A stretch of DNA of 64,000 bases from Candidatus Tectimicrobiota bacterium (GTDB lineage Bacteria > Tectomicrobia > Entotheonellia > Entotheonellales > Entotheonellaceae). The notes under the pieces are model-generated. The model was not told the origin of the DNA and did no database searches. It saw nothing but the letters and a program-made list of their open reading frames with translations. The position numbers were made by a program, and so were the translations under genes. This document shows, piece after piece, positions 17,480-26,174 of this stretch (within the stretch, counting starts at the first letter, position 1; the number at the start of each line of letters is the position of its first letter). The stretch is taken from assembly GCA_026005175.1 (NCBI GenBank), contig BPKO01000012.1:83935-147934 (forward strand). The letters are read 5' to 3'.

Positions 17480-18278
17480 GGCACGTTCCGCCTCGGATAA
17501 ATTCAAAGAGCACAATGGCTCCCCAGCGCCGCAGGCGGGAAACCCGCCCGCCGCAGGGACGGAAGAGCGCCTCGTCTTGCAAAGCCAGCGCGCCGACGCG
17601 GCTGCGGCGCAGCGCCAGTAATGACGCTTGCTCGGGATAAACGAGGGTGAAAATGTGCCACTTCTGCTCGCGCACCCGGCGCACGTCCACATACTCGGCC
17701 CGGTACCCGTGCAGGCGGCGCCAGAGCTGGCGCGCATGGGCGAGCTTGTAGCGAAAGCCCACGTCGAAGCGGCGAAAGTCTCGGATTCTGCTAGGGAAAA
17801 AATAAGGAAACTCCCGATAGTAGGCGAAGCGTTTGCCCCCTATGGGAAGTAGCTGTGCCACAATGGCGTGCTGCGGATGCTCCAGCCCCATGGGCAGCCA
17901 GACTTCCTCGCAGTCGGCAACGTAAGGCCACAGCCGCTCTGCCAAGGCCGCCAGGCTGGATAATCGATTCTGAGCGCAGAAAAGACGCACTGCCTCCTCA
18001 AGGCTACCCCGAAAAGACCACGGGATGCCGCGTAGCCGCAGGGCCACCGTCTCCACATGGGGGACGTACTGCGGCAGGGTCTGCGTGCGGTTGTGGCGGT
18101 TTTTGGCATCTTCGGCGACGGACACGATGCGAAAGCGCTGCTGCGGTCGCAGCAGCATCGTCCCACCAAGATTCACCCAGGCATCGTCGTAGTGAGGCTC
18201 AAGAATGGCAATCGGCCCACGCCCCGCCGGGGCTTCGGAGAGGTGCGCTCTGTGCGGGGCGCCGTTACTGTCCAGCAC
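17469..18278 (-). CDS. PIG-L/LmbE-like deacetylase
   Basis: A 269-residue protein. The motif LEPHYDDAWVNLGG near residue 27 matches the PHPDDE zinc/catalytic motif of PIG-L family N-acetylglucosamine deacetylases, in the altered form PHYDD, and HPQHAIVAQ (near 135) supplies the downstream histidine. It may deacetylate an amino sugar on a nucleotide or lipid carrier. Because the motif is not canonical, loss of activity is possible. Start is GTG at 18278, inside the last 14 bases of the flippase gene. Confidence 0.72.
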   Translation of the reverse strand: MLDSNGAPHRAHLSEAPAGRGPIAILEPHYDDAWVNLGGTMLLRPQQRFRIVSVAEDAKNRHNRTQTLPQYVPHVETVALRLRGIPWSFRGSLEEAVRLFCAQNRLSSLAALAERLWPYVADCEEVWLPMGLEHPQHAIVAQLLPIGGKRFAYYREFPYFFPSRIRDFRRFDVGFRYKLAHARQLWRRLHGYRAEYVDVRRVREQKWHIFTLVYPEQASLLALRRSRVGALALQDEALFRPCGGRVSRLRRWGAIVLFEFIRGGTCRVF

Positions 18279-19764
18279 GGACCTCTTCCGCTTCCCGGTG
18301 CCGCCACACCCGCAACGTCGCCCAGCGGCACATCAGCTCCCAGGCCGGCGCGGGCAGCACGCCCAGCAGCTTGAGCACCGCCACGTAGAGCACGAAGTAA
18401 AGCAGACCGGTGCTGCCCAGAAACAGCAGTCGCGACAGCGGCAGCGACGCCAGCGGCACCAGCAGGAGCCCCAGGCCACAGGCCACCCACCACGGGGCGG
18501 CCAGCTGGCGCAGCGGCACCAGGTCGGACCACTTCACGCCCAGGACACGCTTGCTTTGCCACAGCATGAAGCCGGCGCCAGCAAGCTCGCCCAGCACCAT
18601 GGCCAAGGCCGGGCCGCCGAAGCCCAGCAGCCAGTGAAAGGCAACGCTTAGCACCACCGTGGCCCCCAGCGCCACCCAGGTGGCCAGCATGATCGGCCGC
18701 GTGTGGCCCACCCCCTGGAGGATGGCGCGGTACTGCACGATGCGAAACGGCAGCAGGCAGAGGTAAATGCGGAAAATGAGCGTGCTTTCGGCGTAAGCGG
18801 CGGTAAACAGGGCGGTGACGATCTGCTCGGCAAAGAGAAAGCTAAAGACAAAGAGGGGAAAGAACACCAGGGCCACCACGCGCGCTTTTTCTTGCCACAG
18901 GTAGATGATCCTGGCCGTGTCTCCGGCTTTGTGGGCAGCGGCGATTTTGGGAATGAGGAGTCCCCCCAGGGTGTAAGGCAGCACCCGCACCAGCGGCAGC
19001 TCGAAGGCGCCCCGGGCGTAGACGGCGAAGGTTTCCGGCACGTACAGCAGCGAGATGAGAAACTTGTCGGCGTACGAGCGCAGCACGCCGGTCAGCACCG
19101 ACAGCCCCAAAGGCGCGCTGTAGGCCACCTGCTGCCGCAGCACCGGCCAGTCAACGAGCCGCGGCCAGCCGCCTTCCAGACTCAGCAAGATGACGAACTC
19201 GGCAAGCAGCCGCAGGCCGTAGAGCCCGAGCATGGCCAGCAGCACGGCGTAAAGGCTCTGCGTGGCCACCAGGGCCGCCACCACCACGGCAAACTCGCTC
19301 ACCACCGTGGCCAAATTAAGCAAAGCCGCTCCCGTAATGCGCCCTAGGGCGATGAGGGTCTCTTCGGCACACTTGCTGGGCATGAGAAACAGAAAGTACA
19401 GGCACCAGATGCCGGCCACGGCGGGCAAGGCGTCGTTGTGAAACGCCGTACCCAGCGGCTGCCGCAAGAGGTACAGCCCGCCGGCGCCCAGCGCCCCCAG
19501 CAGGCACAGCACGGTGAAGACCTGCAAGGCCAGCTGCTTGCGCGCCTGCGGCGAGGCGGCGCGCGGGATGAAGTACGGCAGGCTCTGCGGAATGCCAATG
19601 GCCACCGTGTTGGAAACCAGCACGCTCAGCAGCATGATCTGGCGGAAGGTGCCGTAGTCGTGCTTGCTCAGGTAGCGCACCATGACCATGCCCATGGCGA
19701 TTTGGAGCACCGAGCCAAGCACCTGGGTGGCGGTGTAGAGCAGGGCTTTATCGGCAAAGCGCAC
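18265..19764 (-). CDS. wzx: Polysaccharide flippase (Wzx/RfbX family)
   Basis: A 499-residue polytopic protein with about 14 hydrophobic segments, starting KALLYTATQVLGSVLQI and containing RYLSKHDYGTFRQIML, typical of the MOP-superfamily oligosaccharide flippases. It would move undecaprenyl-PP-linked repeat units across the inner membrane, upstream of the Wzy-like protein. Start is GTG at 19764, 17 bases inside the previous GT4; no strong RBS, so probably coupled. C-terminal 15 residues are charged and cytoplasmic. Confidence 0.9.
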   Translation of the reverse strand: MRFADKALLYTATQVLGSVLQIAMGMVMVRYLSKHDYGTFRQIMLLSVLVSNTVAIGIPQSLPYFIPRAASPQARKQLALQVFTVLCLLGALGAGGLYLLRQPLGTAFHNDALPAVAGIWCLYFLFLMPSKCAEETLIALGRITGAALLNLATVVSEFAVVVAALVATQSLYAVLLAMLGLYGLRLLAEFVILLSLEGGWPRLVDWPVLRQQVAYSAPLGLSVLTGVLRSYADKFLISLLYVPETFAVYARGAFELPLVRVLPYTLGGLLIPKIAAAHKAGDTARIIYLWQEKARVVALVFFPLFVFSFLFAEQIVTALFTAAYAESTLIFRIYLCLLPFRIVQYRAILQGVGHTRPIMLATWVALGATVVLSVAFHWLLGFGGPALAMVLGELAGAGFMLWQSKRVLGVKWSDLVPLRQLAAPWWVACGLGLLLVPLASLPLSRLLFLGSTGLLYFVLYVAVLKLLGVLPAPAWELMCRWATLRVWRHREAEEVRAGQ

Positions 19765-20929
19765 GGGAGACGCTCGCAGGGGAAGCGGCCAGCAGGCGGT
19801 CGTAAGCCTTCAGCAGGACCTCTTCGGCCTGCTGCCAGTTGTAAGTGCGACGTGCGGCAAGGTACGCCCGGTGCTGGTAGGCTGCCAGGCGCGTGCGGTC
19901 TTGCAGCCCGCGCAGCGCCTGGCGGACGCTGGCCGCGGTGACTTCCGGCAAGCACACGCCACACTGCTCTTCTGCCACGATGCGGGCGATTTCGCCTACG
20001 CGGCCGGTGAGCACGGCGCGGCCAGCGGCCAGCGCCTCGAAGAGCTTGTTGGGGGCGCTGTACTTGTTGTTGCCATAGTCGCCGCTGAGGCAGTAGTAAA
20101 CGACGTCGGCCGCTGCCGTGTAGCGCGGAATGAGGTGCGGCGCCACGTAGCCGAGAAAAGAAATATTGCGGCAGCCCTCTGCGGCTTGCCGCACGCGCTC
20201 TTCTAAGGTGCCCTTTCCGCCCAAGAGCAGGTGCACGGCCGGCTCGCTCTTAACCGCCGCGATGAGCTCGAAGAGGCCGCGGTCGGGCTCGAAAAAGCCA
20301 AGGTAAGCCACCACCAGGCGCTGCGGGTCGATGCCCAGGGCCTGGCGCGTCCGGGCTACCTCGGCCGGCGGCACCTGGAAGTCTTCGAGTGCCTTCCAGT
20401 TGCCCACCACGCAGGTGTGGCGGGCGCCGCGCCGCCGGTACTCCGCCTCCAGGAGGCGGCCCACGGTGATGAGCAAATCGACGCGCTTGACCAGCCAGCG
20501 TTCGCTCACCGCAATGATCTTCTTGATCAGGGGCGAGACGTTGGCGGCCAGCATCTCGTGATAGCTCTCGTGGGCATCGAAAATGACCGGCTTGCGGCGC
20601 CACTTGGCCAGCAGCCACCCCGGCGGCAGGGTATCGAAGTCGTGACAGTGCACCACGTCCCACGCCCGCTGCCGGGCGGTGCGCACCAGCTGGCGCCAGA
20701 AGCGCAGCAGGCAGGGCAGCTGGGAGGTGCCGCGGCCGTACGACGAGGCAATGGCCAGGCGCTCGACACGGATGCCGTCCACCGTCTCCACCCGCCGCGC
20801 CCGGCCGTGGCGGTCCCAGGCCAGAAGCGTGACTTCATAGCCGGCCTCGACCAGGGAGCGGGCCTCGCGGTGCACCCGCGGGTCGGGGTCAAAGCCGTTG
20901 GCCAGCAGCATCAAGACCCGCTTGGCCAT
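19748..20929 (-). CDS. GT4 glycosyltransferase
   Basis: A 393-residue GT-B transferase of the branch starting VLMLLANGFDPDPRVHREARSL (the ManNAc/hexose transferase-like start). The second half has VAYLGFFEPDRGLFELI and an unusual donor motif NKYSAPNKLFEALAAG in place of a plain E-x7-E, as is common in this branch. AAGG lies about 7 bases before the ATG. It follows the MBL-fold gene by 8 bases and overlaps wzx by 17. Confidence 0.88.
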   Translation of the reverse strand: MAKRVLMLLANGFDPDPRVHREARSLVEAGYEVTLLAWDRHGRARRVETVDGIRVERLAIASSYGRGTSQLPCLLRFWRQLVRTARQRAWDVVHCHDFDTLPPGWLLAKWRRKPVIFDAHESYHEMLAANVSPLIKKIIAVSERWLVKRVDLLITVGRLLEAEYRRRGARHTCVVGNWKALEDFQVPPAEVARTRQALGIDPQRLVVAYLGFFEPDRGLFELIAAVKSEPAVHLLLGGKGTLEERVRQAAEGCRNISFLGYVAPHLIPRYTAAADVVYYCLSGDYGNNKYSAPNKLFEALAAGRAVLTGRVGEIARIVAEEQCGVCLPEVTAASVRQALRGLQDRTRLAAYQHRAYLAARRTYNWQQAEEVLLKAYDRLLAASPASVSRALCR

Positions 20930-20937
20930 AGCGTGCC

Positions 20938-22305
20938 TTATCCCTTATGCACCGCTTTGTAAGCCGTCTTGCACAGACGATAGGCCAGCGATTCGGGCGG
21001 GAAGCAGGTCCGCACGACATCGGCAGCGCGCCGCTGCAAGGTGGCATGGAGGAAGTGCACGGGGTTGCGGCGCCGGTATTCCCGAAAGTAAGCCTGCAAT
21101 TCTTCGTGGGTCTTGGCCAGCCCGTTGTCGGCATACTTGGCTACGTAAGGGGTGAAATCCTGGCGGAACTGTGGCACCTGCAGCTTGCCGTGCAGGGTGG
21201 TCTTCATGAAGTTGCCAATGAGCAAGTCGTCGAAGATCTCGTACTCGATGGCAGTCATGAAGGACTGCCGCGGGGCCTCGAAGGTAATGCCGCGCTGGTA
21301 GCGCCCGTCGGCCAGCTCCACCACCACCTCTTTGCCGCCGATGCGCACCCGGATGAAGTCGAGAAACGTCTGGAGGTGCTCGATTTGGCGAAAGTAGCGC
21401 TGGATTTTGGGGATATCTTCTTTTTCGAGCGGCTCGGCCCAGGAGTCCCCAAAGGCTTCCGGAGGATAGACCTGGTCTGGGCACGGCGGGGGGTTGAGCT
21501 CGGTGTACTGCTGCCGCAGGCAGTCGTAGCGGATAAACGCCGGCAACAGCTCTCCGGCAGCGGGATCAAAGCCAACGGGGTAATCGGCCAGGGTGGTCAC
21601 GTACTGGTTGGCCCAGACGCTGTCCTGGCGCTGGTAGTGGTGCAGTGAGCTAAACGGGATGGCAAAGCGCGTGCCGAAAAACCGCATCTTCTCGGCCAGG
21701 CTCTTGCCCACCGGAGCGCGCTTGGCGGCGCTGGGCAGAATGTAGTTGCCGTCTTCGTCGTAAAAGTTGATCATGTCGGCATCGCCAAAGCCGGTAAGCG
21801 ACAGCAAGAACGCCACGGGATATTTCTTGACCAGGCGGCGCACCGTCTGCCCCCAGCCGCGCGCCGCGTTGGCATCGTTAAGGTTGACGAGCAGCTGGCC
21901 GCCGATGTCGACGAGCAAGACGGCATCCTGGTTGTAATCGGCAATGCTCATGACGCGAATGCGCGGGGACACCTGGAACCAGGTTTTGTCTTTGAGCACC
22001 GTAACGCGGTAGCCTTCTCCCTGTAGGTAACGAAAGACGCGGCCGCCCACATGGTCGGGCAGCAGGATCTGGGTGTGGCGAAACAGCGGCAGCGACTCGG
22101 GATTGAGATGGTCGGGATGGGCGTGCGAAAACCAGACGTAAGGGCAGGCGCTGACCGCCTCGTACTGCTCGGGCGGGATCTCGTACGCCAGGCGCCAGCT
22201 GCCGAAGTAGGCGCTGCCCGCGATCCAGGGGTCGGTGGCCAGCACCGGCCCACGGTCATAACAGATGAGGGTGGCGTTGCCCACCGTGTCAAACCCCAAC
22301 TCCAT
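20938..22305 (-). CDS. Metallo-beta-lactamase-fold protein, CMAH/UlaG-like
   Basis: A 455-residue protein with the MBL metal motif HAHPDH at residues 61-66, preceded by TDPWIAGSAYFGSW. The layout resembles UlaG-type hydrolases and the C-terminal half of CMP-N-acetylneuraminate hydroxylase; no Rieske domain is present here. Function in this cluster is unknown; a nucleotide-sugar or lipid-linked sugar substrate is a guess. ATG at 22305 shares one base with the stop of the wbpI-like gene (TGATG), which decides the start over a frame open to 22503. The C-terminal 150 residues do not look like MBL and I do not recognise them. Confidence 0.75.
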   Translation of the reverse strand: MELGFDTVGNATLICYDRGPVLATDPWIAGSAYFGSWRLAYEIPPEQYEAVSACPYVWFSHAHPDHLNPESLPLFRHTQILLPDHVGGRVFRYLQGEGYRVTVLKDKTWFQVSPRIRVMSIADYNQDAVLLVDIGGQLLVNLNDANAARGWGQTVRRLVKKYPVAFLLSLTGFGDADMINFYDEDGNYILPSAAKRAPVGKSLAEKMRFFGTRFAIPFSSLHHYQRQDSVWANQYVTTLADYPVGFDPAAGELLPAFIRYDCLRQQYTELNPPPCPDQVYPPEAFGDSWAEPLEKEDIPKIQRYFRQIEHLQTFLDFIRVRIGGKEVVVELADGRYQRGITFEAPRQSFMTAIEYEIFDDLLIGNFMKTTLHGKLQVPQFRQDFTPYVAKYADNGLAKTHEELQAYFREYRRRNPVHFLHATLQRRAADVVRTCFPPESLAYRLCKTAYKAVHKG

Positions 22306-23405
22306 CACGGCTCTCCTTCTGCAACCGCTCTCTCCCCCTCCCCTCCCCTGGCCAGCAAGGCGGCAATGGCGCGGCTGGCGGCGCCGCGCGGCCACGGCCA
22401 CGGCACCGCTGCCCCGGGGCGAGCAGCACGCACCGCCTCTACGATGCGCGCCACGTCCGTCCCTACCAGCACGTTCCAGCCTGTGTGCACCGTCTCCACC
22501 CACTCGGTCTCTTCGCGCAGGGTGACGCAGGGCACTTGCAGCCAGTAGGCTTCCTTTTGCACGCCACCCGAGTCGGTGAGAATCACCGCCGCGGCAGCTT
22601 CCAGGCGCAGCATGTCCAGGTACGGCAGGGGCGAAAGCAGGTGCAGGCGCGGCCCCGGGCGCCAGTCTAAAGCAGCCAGCTGCTGGCGGGTGCGCGGGTG
22701 GACGGGAAAGACCACCGGGTATCCCTCCTGTGCCAGGCGCTCCAGCGCTACCAGCAGTGCCTTAAGCCGCGCCGGCTGGTCGGTGTTTTCGGCCCGGTGC
22801 ACGGTGGCCACCAAGTAAGCGCGTGGCTCTAAGCCCAGCTGCTCGAGGATGGTAGAGCGGCGCTCGGCCACTTCCAGGTGGTCCCACAGGGCGTCGTACA
22901 TGACGTCGCCCACCAGGTGCACGCCGGCGGTGAGGCCTTCACGGGCCAGGTTGGCCACTGCCGTCTCGGTGGGACACAGCAGCAGGCAAGCCAGGTGATC
23001 GGTCAGCACGCGGTTGATTTCTTCGGGCATGGCGCGGTTGAAGCTGCGCAGGCCGGCTTCCACGTGGGCCACCGGCAGGTGCAGCTTGGCCGCGGCCAGC
23101 GCCCCGGCCAAGGTGGAGTTGGTGTCGCCGTAGACCAGCACCCAGTCGGGCCGCTCTGCCAGCAGCACCGCTTCGATGCGCTTGAGCATCTCGCCTGTCT
23201 GGTAGGCGTGCGACCCCGACCCCACCCCCAGGTGGTAGGCCGGAGGCGGCAGCTCTAGGTCGCGGAAGAAGACCTCACTCATGGCCGCGTCGTAGTGCTG
23301 GCCCGTGTGCACCAGCACCTCGCTGGCCACCGCCCGCAGGGCCCGCGACACCGGAGCGCACTTGATGAACTGGGGCCGTGCCCCGACGATGGAGACCACT
23401 TTCAC
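22305..23405 (-). CDS. wbpI: UDP-GlcNAc 2-epimerase family (WecB/WbpI type)
   Basis: A 366-residue non-hydrolysing C2 epimerase: VSIVGARPQFIK at the start, HTGQHYD, VHVEAG-like PVAHVEAGLRS, VHRAENTD, and LTDSGGVQKEA. WecB converts UDP-GlcNAc to UDP-ManNAc; WbpI does the same on UDP-GlcNAc3NAcA. Because wbpE-, wbpD- and wbpB-like genes lie directly upstream, the WbpI reaction is the more likely one. Start is GTG at 23405 in a GTGA overlap with wbpE. Homology begins two residues after it. The symbol is context-based; wecB is the alternative. Confidence 0.85.
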   Translation of the reverse strand: MKVVSIVGARPQFIKCAPVSRALRAVASEVLVHTGQHYDAAMSEVFFRDLELPPPAYHLGVGSGSHAYQTGEMLKRIEAVLLAERPDWVLVYGDTNSTLAGALAAAKLHLPVAHVEAGLRSFNRAMPEEINRVLTDHLACLLLCPTETAVANLAREGLTAGVHLVGDVMYDALWDHLEVAERRSTILEQLGLEPRAYLVATVHRAENTDQPARLKALLVALERLAQEGYPVVFPVHPRTRQQLAALDWRPGPRLHLLSPLPYLDMLRLEAAAAVILTDSGGVQKEAYWLQVPCVTLREETEWVETVHTGWNVLVGTDVARIVEAVRAARPGAAVPWPWPRGAASRAIAALLARGGEGERAVAEGEP

Positions 23406-24541
23406 CGGCGGTAAAACTCCCGGATGGTGTCCACCACGTAGGCTTGCTGTTCGGCGCTCAGCGTGGGCCCCATGGGCAGGGCCAGCACTTCCTGGCTGGC
23501 GCGTTCGGCCACGGGGAAAGCGCCGGGCCCGTAGCCCAGGTCGCGGTAGCAAGGTTGCAGGTGCAGCGGCAGCGGGTAGTAAACTGCCGTCTCGATGCCG
23601 CGCTGGTGCAAAAAGGCGCGCAGCGCCTCGCGCTGCGGCACGGCAATGACGAACTGATGGTAGACGTGGTCGTACACCACGCCGCAGGCACGGTAGCGGG
23701 CGGTGGGCAGGCGCAGCCCCACCTGCTCCACCAGGCCACTGGCGGCAAACAACTTCTCGTAGGTCTGGGCGCAGGCGCGGCGCGCTGCGGTCCAGCGGTC
23801 CAGGTGGTGTAGCTTTACCAGCAAGGTGGCCGCCTGCAAGGTATCGAGGCGAAAGTTGCCGCCAATGGTCTGGTGGTAATACTTGGGCTGGCTGCCGTGG
23901 ACGCGCAGCAGGCGCACCCGCTCGGCCAGAGCGGCGTCCTGCGTCACCACCATGCCGCCGTCACCCAGGCCGCCCAGGTTCTTGCTGGGGAAAAACGACA
24001 GGCACCCCAGCGTTCCCATGCTGCCGGCGCGGCGGCCGTCGCTGTAAGCAGCGCCAATGGCCTGCGCCGCATCCTCGATCACCGCCAGGCCGTGGCGGGC
24101 GGCCACCGCCAGGATGGGCGCCATGTCGGCGCACTGCCCGTAGAGGTGCACGGGGATGATGGCCCGCGTGCGGGGGGTGATGGCCGCCTCCAGGTGTGCC
24201 GCATCCAGGGTATAAGTCTGCGGCTCGATGTCGACAAACACCGGCCGCGCCCCCAGGCGGCTGATGCTGCCGGCGGTGGCAAAGAAAGTAAACGGCGTGG
24301 TGATCACCTCATCGCCAGGGCCGATGTCCAGAGCCATGAGCGCCACCAGCAAGGCGTCGGTGCCCGAGGACACCCCGATGCCGTAGGCGGCCTGGCAGTA
24401 AGCCGCTACCTGCGCTTCCAGCTCGGCCACTTCCTCGCCCAGGATAAAGGCGCTGCGCTCGAGCACCCGCGCCATGGCGACCAGCAGCTCCTGCCGCAGC
24501 GGCGCGTGCTGCGCCGCCAAGTCGAGCAAGGGAACCCGCAT
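23402..24541 (-). CDS. wbpE: DegT/DnrJ/EryC1-family sugar aminotransferase (WbpE-like)
   Basis: A 379-residue PLP enzyme. The PLP lysine is Lys187 in FFPSKNLGGLGDGG, with Asp157 (VIEDAAQAIGA) for the pyridine nitrogen and SSGTDAL (58-64) for the phosphate. In the WbpA-B-E-D-I pathway WbpE transaminates the 3-keto-uronic acid made by WbpB. The gene starts one base after the stop of the wbpB-wbpD fusion. Members of this family act on several keto sugars; the exact substrate is inferred from neighbours. Confidence 0.9.
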   Translation of the reverse strand: MRVPLLDLAAQHAPLRQELLVAMARVLERSAFILGEEVAELEAQVAAYCQAAYGIGVSSGTDALLVALMALDIGPGDEVITTPFTFFATAGSISRLGARPVFVDIEPQTYTLDAAHLEAAITPRTRAIIPVHLYGQCADMAPILAVAARHGLAVIEDAAQAIGAAYSDGRRAGSMGTLGCLSFFPSKNLGGLGDGGMVVTQDAALAERVRLLRVHGSQPKYYHQTIGGNFRLDTLQAATLLVKLHHLDRWTAARRACAQTYEKLFAASGLVEQVGLRLPTARYRACGVVYDHVYHQFVIAVPQREALRAFLHQRGIETAVYYPLPLHLQPCYRDLGYGPGAFPVAERASQEVLALPMGPTLSAEQQAYVVDTIREFYRR

Positions 24542-24542
24542 C

Positions 24543-26125
24543 TCATTCCTCCCTCAGGGGATGAACCCCACTGGCCGTTTTGACGTAGCGCCGGCCGCAG
24601 CCACAGGTAGCCTGCTCGCCGCTCCAGTGGAGCTTCTCGCCACAAGCGCACACCCAGCCCCGCACGCGCGCCGGCGCCCCCACCACCAGGGCATAGGGGG
24701 GGACATCGCGCGTCACCACCGCCCCGGCAGCCACAAAGGCATACTCGCCGATGGTGACGCCGCACACCACGGTGCAGTTGGCCCCCAGCGAGGCACCGCG
24801 CTTGACGAGAGTAGGACGCAGCTGGTGCCGGCGCGGCACGGCGCTGCGCGGGTTAAGAACGTTGGTAAAGACCATCGAGGGACCGCAGAAGACCTCGTCT
24901 TCCAGAGTCACCCCTTCGTAAACCGAAACGTTGTTCTGAATCTTGACGCGATTGCCGATGGTCACGTTGGGGCCGATCACCACGTTCTGGCCGATATTGC
25001 ACTCCCGGCCCAGGCGCGAGCCGCGCAGGATATGCGACACGTGCCAGATCTTGGTGCCTTCGCCGATGACCACGTCCTCGTCGATAAAGGCCGAGGGATG
25101 GACAAAGTATGCCGCCGCTGGCGAGGGCAGGGCCGGCGGGCGCTGCTCCAAGGTCGCCTGGCACTGCTGCAGCACGGTGAGCACGCGCAGGCCCTCTTCG
25201 CCGTCGGTGCGCGGCTGCTGGCGGGTGCGCACGCAGGTAAGAAAGTGCTCGCATTCCAGGCGCAGCGGCTCGGCGTCGTCGACCGCCACCGGCTGCGCTT
25301 CAGCCCGCTGCGCCACCGGCACCTGCTGCTTCCAAGCAATGGTGTGAGGGTAAAGCACCAGCTTGGGGGTGGCGGTGTCGTTGAACACCGCCATCTGGCG
25401 GTCGCCGACCACCACCAGCTTTTGCTCTTTAAAGGGGTGGAGCCAGGAGACAAAGATGTGCGCCTTGACGCCGCTAGGAAAGGCGAGCAGCGATACGGTG
25501 ACATCGGCAATCTGCGGGTGCAGGTAGTTGCCGCCCTGGGCCCACACCGCCTCGGGCATCTCCCCCAGCAGGCCCAGAATCACCGAGACGTCGTGGGGGG
25601 CAAACGACCAGAGGCTGTTTTCTTCGCGCCGGATGCGCCCCAGGTTGAGGCGGTGGGCATAAATGTACTGGAGGCGGCCCAGGGCTCCGTCGTCGATGAG
25701 CGCTTTTAGCTTGAGGACGGCGGGGGTGGTACCACAGCAGATGGCCCACCATGAGCAGGCGCTGCTGCTGGCGGGCCAGGGCGACGAGTTCGCGGCCCTC
25801 GGCCAGCGACAGGCACAGCGGCTTTTCCACCAGCACGTCTTTGCCTGCCAGCAGCGCCTGGCGCACCAGCGCCGCGTGCGTCTCCGCCGGGGGTGGCAAT
25901 GGCCACTGCGGCCACCGTCTCATCCTGCAGGACGGCCTCGTACGCAGGGGTGGTCAGGCAGCCGGGGTAAGCCTTGCTCACGGCGCGCAGGCGCGCTTCA
26001 TCGCAGTCGCACACCAGGCGCAAGGCTCCCAGGGCGTGGAAATTGCGCACCAGATTCTGGCCCCAGAAGCCGGCACCGACCACTGCCACGCCGGGGGGCG
26101 CCTGGGGGGGCATCGGGCTGGGCAT
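24543..26125 (-). CDS. WbpB-like oxidoreductase fused to WbpD-like N-acetyltransferase (two frameshifts)
   Basis: As sequenced this gene lies in three frames. Frame 1 from ATG 26125 (RBS AGGAGG, 26135-26140) gives the NAD site [12 protein letters not shown] and ends at VAIATP. Frame 2 continues [23 protein letters not shown] to GHLLWYHP. Frame 3 gives the rest of the Gfo/Idh/MocA domain, then from about residue 330 a left-handed beta-helix acetyltransferase (hexapeptide repeats such as [13 protein letters not shown] and GPNVTIGN) and a Cys-rich end CACGEKLHW...CGCGRR. Removing one base from each of the G5 runs at 25889-25893 and 25722-25726 gives one 526-residue protein. It would oxidise C3 of UDP-GlcNAcA and later acetylate the 3-amine, the steps before and after WbpE. 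Confidence 0.85.
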
Positions 26126-26174
26126 AACGGACGGCCTCCTCTGCAAGCGGTTCATACGCGGGACGGCACCGGAC

